A DNA stretch of 64,000 nucleotides from Bimastos eiseni. Its lineage: Eukaryota; Annelida; Clitellata; Crassiclitellata; Lumbricidae. Each line of letters begins with the position of its first letter. Position 1 is the stretch's first letter. Positions 58,266 to 64,000 of the stretch are shown one piece after another. Below the pieces are notes generated by a model that was given only the letters and a program-made list of their open reading frames with translations, was not told where the DNA came from and made no database searches. The stretch lies in the NCBI GenBank assembly GCA_959347315.1, contig OY365810.1:32831150-32895149 (forward strand), read 5' to 3'. Made by a program: the position numbers and the translations under genes.

Positions 58266-58879
58266 AATAAAAAAGATAGCAAATAACGAAGAGCGTCTCA
58301 CATGTAAGTCGTCATACGCCCGTAGACTCCACCTGCTCTACAGCGTAGGAGAGAGTTTTGTTCATCAGTGGAACCGTCCAGAGCGTCCAAAGAGACTCCA
58401 ATCCATCAGCAACTGCAGCAGCCTGCCTACGGTGGCAGAGACCGGTCCGTTCAACTCTCTCTACATCGAAGTTGTTTAGTTAACCATCGAGACACATGTT
58501 CGGCGATATACGAAACTATACAGTAGACGGTGTACGACGCCCCAGCGCATCTACAGCCGAAGTCTGTATGAAACCGAAAAGAGTCTACTATACACTGTTC
58601 CCTCCGCCTAAGGCTAGTAGTACGACGCCGCAGGCTACGCCAAGCGCAGGACCCATCAGCCTCACTTGCGCGTACAAGTTGTTGTACACAGCCGCTATAG
58701 ATTAAGCTGTACGAGGCCATGGACTCCGAAATAACAACGCTATCTGATTCAGTTGCTGATGCGGCTACTAAGGCTGTTGAAAGAGGCAGGATGCTGAGCG
58801 AGGGGTCGATGTAATTAGCCGATGATCGCGAGGCTTTTGCTTCATCTGGGCGTTGGGATCATTGATGTGCATGATTGGT
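58266..58879. other. Unassigned
   Basis: Only short open frames without domains, including a 31-codon frame at 58719-58814. Nothing supported. Confidence 0.35.
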
Positions 58880-59232
58880 GTGTGTATGTTTGTATGTTTG
58901 TGTGTTTGTCTGTTTGTCTGTTTGTCTGTTTGTGTGTTTGTGTGTTTGTCTGTTTGTGTGTTTGTGTGTTTGTCTGTTTGTGTGTTTGTGTGTTTGTGTG
59001 TTTGTCTGTTTGTCTGTTTGTATGTTTCTATGTTTGTGTGTTTGTGTGTTTGTGTGTTTGTATGTTTGTATGTTTGTATGTTTGTGTGTTTGTGTGTTTG
59101 TGTGTTTGTGTGTTTGTCTGTTTGTCTGTTTGTATGTTTCTATGTTTGTGTGTTTGTATGTTTGTATGTTTGTATGTTTGTATGTTTGTGTGTTTGTCTG
59201 TTTGTGTGTTTGTCTGTTTGTGTGTTTGTGCC
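58880..59232. repeat. TGTTTGTG/TGTTTGTC tandem array
   Basis: About 44 eight-base units with g/c/a variation at one position. All three + frames stay open and give Val-Cys-Leu-Phe repeats. Confidence 0.95.
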
Positions 59233-62063
59233 GATAAGTGCGTGTGTCTATATATGTGTAGACCTATGTATATGTGTGTGTGTGAGACAGTGTGCTTCTT
59301 GTGTGTATGAGTGTATTTTGTGTCTGTTTGTGTGCCTGTTTGTGCCCGTACGTGTGTGTCTGTGTGCAATTTTGCTTGTGTGTCTGTACGTGTGTGTATC
59401 TTTTAAGTGCGGGTTTGTTTGTGTGTGTTTGCTTTGAGTGTTTGCGTGTGTAAGTGTGTGTATGTCTCTGTATGCGCCGTGCACTTGATGTTCGTTCTGT
59501 TCGGTACATCCGGCAGATGCATGCCCCCAGTTGATGATTCGATTGATGCCAGATGGTCTTCGTATAATCATCTTCATCAAAATCATTCGCCGCATCCTCA
59601 GCAACCGCATCCAGAGCACCCTCCATCTACATGATAACCGAGACAGCATCGACCGTTCATCATCTGCCAGGCTCTGGCAATGGATTTCGTTTTTTCTCCG
59701 ATTACAGTTTAAAACATCCTCCTGTATCCGATTCTCTGCACAATTTGAGGCAATCGCACGAATGAGTTTATCAGGCGCTTCATTAATGATTAGTCAACTC
59801 TAAGTAACGAACAACAACCTATTTCCGATCATCATTGCCAATGATTGGATGAACTAAACATTTTTTATACCTATAGCTTGATATTAATGTCGGCTGCCAG
59901 TGATTTTGTAATATTATTCTTGATTGGTGGCGCTAGCATTATAAGTCGACCTCCTGGAAACCGAACTCTGACCTCCAACGTTCTATATCCCTTGGACAAC
60001 ACTTTCGATTTGACGCGGGGTTCGCGAATAAGTTGGTGCCTTGCGCTATGCTTGCAAGTGGTGCTTTAGACATTTGGAGATTACGATTACGATACGATTA
60101 CAATTACAAATAAGATTATAAAATGTAAATGTATGCGTTTTTCTAGGGCGGCCGTGCGACCACGACCCTGCTCATTTTCGGTAAACTTATCGGTGAGATT
60201 CACCACCGCCCGTTTGAATGGGTGCCATTTGGAGGCGGAGACTTAGGGAAGCAGGAGGGGACGGTCCCCACTCCGCGATTTCAGGCAGAGAGGATGGAGT
60301 TGCAATATTTCAGAAATATACAATGAGTAGGATGAATATCTACACTGTTTTTCACTGTACACTCTTACCTAGTTCCCGCCTGTAAATGGTGCCATGCCAT
60401 TTAAGGTTCCTCCGCGCTGACCGTCCTAACCCGAGAATCGAATCTCTTAGATAACCTACTGTGGACAGCGTAGAGTTGAACCTTATTTGGCACTGGTTCG
60501 GTGTCATCGTCATCCTAACAGTGCATGGGTCAAATTATAAAATCCATATTATAATACAGTCGTATTCTCACCGTATACCAGTCAAGTCCTAAACTGTTTC
60601 CTAAAAGCAACGTTTTCTTGCAGAAAAATCGTTTATGATAACTTGGTAGTTAATTGCGGTCCCTGACTAATAAAAATCGCCTGGTCCCAGGGCAATTGTC
60701 CCCCTCGGCTTGAAACTGTCTTCACAGTTTACGAGTCTTTAACTTCTATTGCATAATTCCAGAAAGCGTCATCGTATCGTTACATTAAAAGGATCTGACT
60801 ACTTCACTCTAAATTCAGCATCGAAGAGACCATTCATTCCGACAATACTCCGACTTCTCTCTGCAGTCTGTTTAGTCTCCCAGACTGCCAGACTGTTTTC
60901 TCTAAATTAATCACTCGCTAGGCCGCGCGACTGCGTCACGGGCTCTCTTATCATGCTGCCATGACTATCATACCTGCTCTACACTCTCTACACTCCCTGC
61001 AACTGGGCGTTTCCAGCGGAAATTACGACTAGTCCGTCTTCCAACCTACTTACACCCATGGCCACAGCCTCTACAGTGTATACAAGCTATGCATTAAGCT
61101 GCGATAAAGCCGATCTCTTCTTCGAACAGTGTCTTCCGTAAGCATATCGCAATCGTGATCTCCAAACTTCTATAGCGCCACTCGAAAGTCAAGCGCAGGA
61201 CACCGGCTTATTGACTAGTTTTGCTCAAATTGGAGGGGTTGTCCAAAGGGTAGTCCAGTGGAGGTCAAGTTCCGATTGCCAGAGGTTACGTATATCATTA
61301 TAATATGTTGTATATTTTTCGGGCGGTATACATGTCAGTAGTCATTGACAGTCGTCCATTCCATGCGTTAGTCTCTCCACTCGGAACTTTATGACTCATC
61401 ATGTTCGCAACTCTCTTATCGAGACTCTCTTTCGATATAAACTGTAAGTTGACCTTCTCCACTCTTTGTTAGTGCTCAATGTTGAGAACCTTCTGATGGG
61501 AGCTTCATCATACCATAGTTGCATTGTACAACATAGCGATAAGCTATAGGGTGTCAATTGACATAAGTTTTGCTTAAACATCATTACCTCTTAAGCAACC
61601 GTTGAATCAGATCCATAAATAAGTCCCGTAACTCGAAGCCTCGTACTTTAATATTTATTCCACACGCGGTCGGCCTAGAAACTCGGCGAAAGAAACGAGT
61701 TAGGATATGTTTCGCGCTGGACTATGACCAGCTGAACGCCTGCCACCTGGTTGAGTGCCTGTTGTTGGCCTGTTAGCCGAAGTGTACCTAAGGAAGAGTT
61801 TCAATGCTTCGCTCTATATTATAGGCCTACCTGTGCACAGACAAACACGCACCCGTCAAACCGCAGTAGATTAGCAAATTCTCGGAATATTTACAGTGCT
61901 TCTGTTTCCTGCCATGGTCGACTTGTTTTCTGTAGCATCAGGTGGTTGGTCGTTCTTCGTCTGCGATGAATCCTCTTCGCTTCTAACATTGCATTGGTTC
62001 TAGCATCGAAGTCTACCTGTCGAAAAACAAACAAAACTCCTGTAACGTCCTGTTATAATAATA
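59233..62063. other. Intergenic, nothing supported
   Basis: No domain-bearing frame. A dispersed repeat related to positions 1-90 lies at 61205-61275. Confidence 0.4.
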
Positions 62064-62069
62064 AATATA

Positions 62070-62615
62070 ATAAGGGGTGGACATCACGGTCTGGTCTGCA
62101 GAAGATCAATGGGAAGAGCAGCACGACACTCTGCCATGATTGAAATAATCTGGAGAGCTCTCTTGAAAGCGGACATTCCGAGCTCAAGAGAACCATCGGG
62201 ACTGATCCGCACCAGTGGCAAGAGACCAGACGGCGCCACATTAATCCCATGGGCGAGAGGCAGACACCTAGCATGGGACGCAACAGCCATTCACACATGC
62301 GCATCCTCTTATGTATATCTGACAGCATCAACATCCGGTGGAGCAGCAAAACATAGCGCAGAACGAAAGTGCATCAAATACTCATCCCTCCCCGCCACGC
62401 ATGATTTTGTGCCAGTGGCCATCGAATCTCTGGGCCCCATAAACCTTACCGAAATGGAGTTTCTACAAGAGCTGGGCCGCCGTATGACACAGGCAACGGG
62501 AGACCCTCGCGAAACAACTCATCTTTTTCAACGTCTGTCTATTTATACACAACGTTTTAATGCAGTGGCGTTCAGGGGCTCTTTCGTTCAGCCCGATGGG
62601 GACGAAAACCTATAA
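62070..62615 (+). mobile_element. LINE 3' part with restriction-like endonuclease domain
   Basis: An intact frame runs to TAA at 62613-62615. It begins within a zinc-type motif (HGLVC...RAARHSAM) and includes EPSGLIRTSGKRPDG, then HLAWDATAIHT, the PD...D pattern of a PD-(D/E)XK nuclease. GPINLTEMEFLQELGRR and HLFQRLSIYTQRFNAV follow. This arrangement is known from the C-terminal endonuclease of RLE-type LINEs. The RT domain is missing (5' truncation). A TAA-rich tail follows directly. Confidence 0.6.
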
Positions 62616-62653
62616 CAGTAATAATAATAATAATAATAACAATAATAACAATG

Positions 62654-62707
<54 letters not shown>

Positions 62708-62708
62708 T
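62614..62708. repeat. (TAA)n tract between two LINE ends
   Basis: TAA/AAT repeats with a few aac and gac changes. It can be the tail of either flanking LINE. Confidence 0.9.
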
Positions 62709-62880
62709 TAACAACGCCGATTTATAGAGCGCCGTAAACGCGGCCCTAGCCACTACAAGGGCGCCGTACAACCTACAACGAAAGTCAGCAGACAGGATAA
62801 GCCTTAGAAAACAGAAACACTTTCAATTTAGTTTTAAATGAGTCTACTGAGTCAGCCAATCTCGTTTAGTTTCTAACTAA
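62705..62880 (-). mobile_element. LINE 3' end
   Basis: On the - strand RLADSVDSFKTKLKVFLF is the C-terminal signature, followed by GCGCTCTATAAATCGGC and an (ATT)n tail. It faces the + strand LINE end at 62070-62615. Confidence 0.65.
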
Positions 62881-64000
62881 ACTCGGCGTCCATGTCAGAT
62901 ATACTTTGATTTATTGAACAGGAAACCGGATTTATTAATCTGGAAACTTCATATAGCTCCTCGGTAAGAACTTAATCAGAGGCAATCTCTATCAGTTAGC
63001 TTGGATGATGTAAATGCAGTAAAGTGCAGACTATTTGTCTGCTAGCATTGCTTAGATAACCAGAAGATTCATCAGTTACAGGTAAGCGCAGCTTACCTGG
63101 TAAATAACGACATCCTTGTGCTCATATGTTATTCTATATAGCGTAATGTAACATGTTGATATGCTGTGTGTAGGCCTTTTGAGCTGTCATAACCGTCTGC
63201 AGAACAGTCAAATCTCAAAGAGTGTCCAAATTAGAGGAATTTTAATTAATTGATGTCTGCTGTTATCGTGCATAAATAGCGATCCCAGGCAGATAACCCT
63301 TCACGCCTTCATATCCGCCATTCGACGTTTCTCTTCTCCCAGTCGGAGTAATAAGTCACATGACCTTCAACGGTTCTGACGCCCGCTGTAGCAATGCGAT
63401 TATATAGCGCTTATTGCTTCAGAGGCATAGAATCTCATGATGAACTAAGAAGAATGCATATACTGCAACACAGAAATAAGTTGTAGCCGTGTACAACTAT
63501 GGACATCACCGGTACACGTATATACATGTAATAAAACACTCAATGATTCTATGAACAAATGTATAATATATTGCACACGCTGTTGTGTGGAATATATACG
63601 AAAGTATTCCGCAATTTTGTGTGTGTATGAAAACTTTTATTACACATACATGTCTGTATAATTATAGGTCTATAAATATATAGCCTATTGCATATCCAGA
63701 TGCGAATTCCTAAATGCGAATTATTTGCACGTTAAAAACGCTCAATATTTCCACTTTAATTATTGACTATTGCACAAACAAATGGCCCACTGAACAAATG
63801 AATAATTTCTAGCAGTTCTTCTCAGGGAACGAGAACAATTTGTGAATGACACTTGGAGCGTCGTAACCAAGAGATGCATTTAATGACTGGCGCTGTGCCT
63901 GCATGACAGCTGCAGGTGGTTTGACCGCCTTAAGGTACTGCATAATGATGTAATAGCATAGACGAATATGCATGCACACAGTAGGCCTATATTTAGTTAT
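62881..64000. other. Intergenic, nothing supported
   Basis: No gene. A short perfect hairpin (caggtaagc/gcttacctg) lies at 63079-63099, and a LINE-tail-like gcgattatatagcgc near 63399. TAGGCCTA occurs near 63985. Confidence 0.35.

Noticed and set aside
58822..59437. Cys-rich VCLFVCL frames that look like membrane proteins
   Set aside because: The TGTTTGTG array is open in all three + frames, as expected of an 8-bp repeat without stops.

Overview
The window is animal nuclear DNA, most likely from a marine invertebrate, possibly a deuterostome. Evidence: spliced genes with GT..AG introns and small phase-0 exons, LINE, SINE, LTR and DNA transposon families typical of metazoans, many micro- and minisatellites, and marked over-representation of the palindrome TAGGCCTA. 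No prokaryotic features are present. Gene density is low and mobile DNA dominates.

Host genes I can support: (1) a CD63-like tetraspanin on the + strand, seven coding exons from 36059 to 43865, about 242 residues, with LINE and SINE insertions in its introns and a probable 3'UTR intron; (2) a P-loop sulfotransferase-like enzyme on the + strand, 27157-28503, in one large coding exon whose ATG directly follows a splice acceptor; (3) a large coding exon on the - strand, 53780-55910, encoding an acidic, serine-rich, mostly disordered protein with internal repeats and a C-terminal SxIP motif; (4) a weaker candidate, a signal-peptide-encoding first exon on the - strand at 5494-5763.

Mobile DNA, left to right: a LINE 3' fragment (about 2000-2210); a 3.9 kb DNA transposon with 26-bp terminal inverted repeats (TIRs), an ATA target duplication (TSD) and a large DDE transposase (7773-11681), Zator-like by inference; an inverted solo LTR (11734-12328); a Ty3/gypsy-type element (13354-20342) with nearly identical LTRs, an integrase with chromodomain and a fusion-type env gene but no gag, protease, RT or RNase H; a degenerate CR1/L2-type LINE (20737 to about 24340, - strand); a second solo LTR (32087-32684); LINE fragments and three tRNA-derived SINEs in and just after the tetraspanin coding region; a 1.2 kb element with perfect 26-bp TIRs related to the first DNA transposon (50336-51529); a hAT-type element with an 8-bp TSD (52215-52888); a LINE 3' end (53425-53725); and two LINE 3' ends facing each other at 62070-62880, one carrying a restriction-like endonuclease domain.

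The rest is intergenic or intronic DNA with simple repeats, a 1.1 kb polypurine tract, several minisatellites and two striking fold-back hairpins of about 80 nt (1803-1883 and 48806-48883). The host genes do not form an obvious pathway. The most unusual items are the large-transposase element with its TIR-sharing relative, and the young but RT-less env/chromodomain retroelement.
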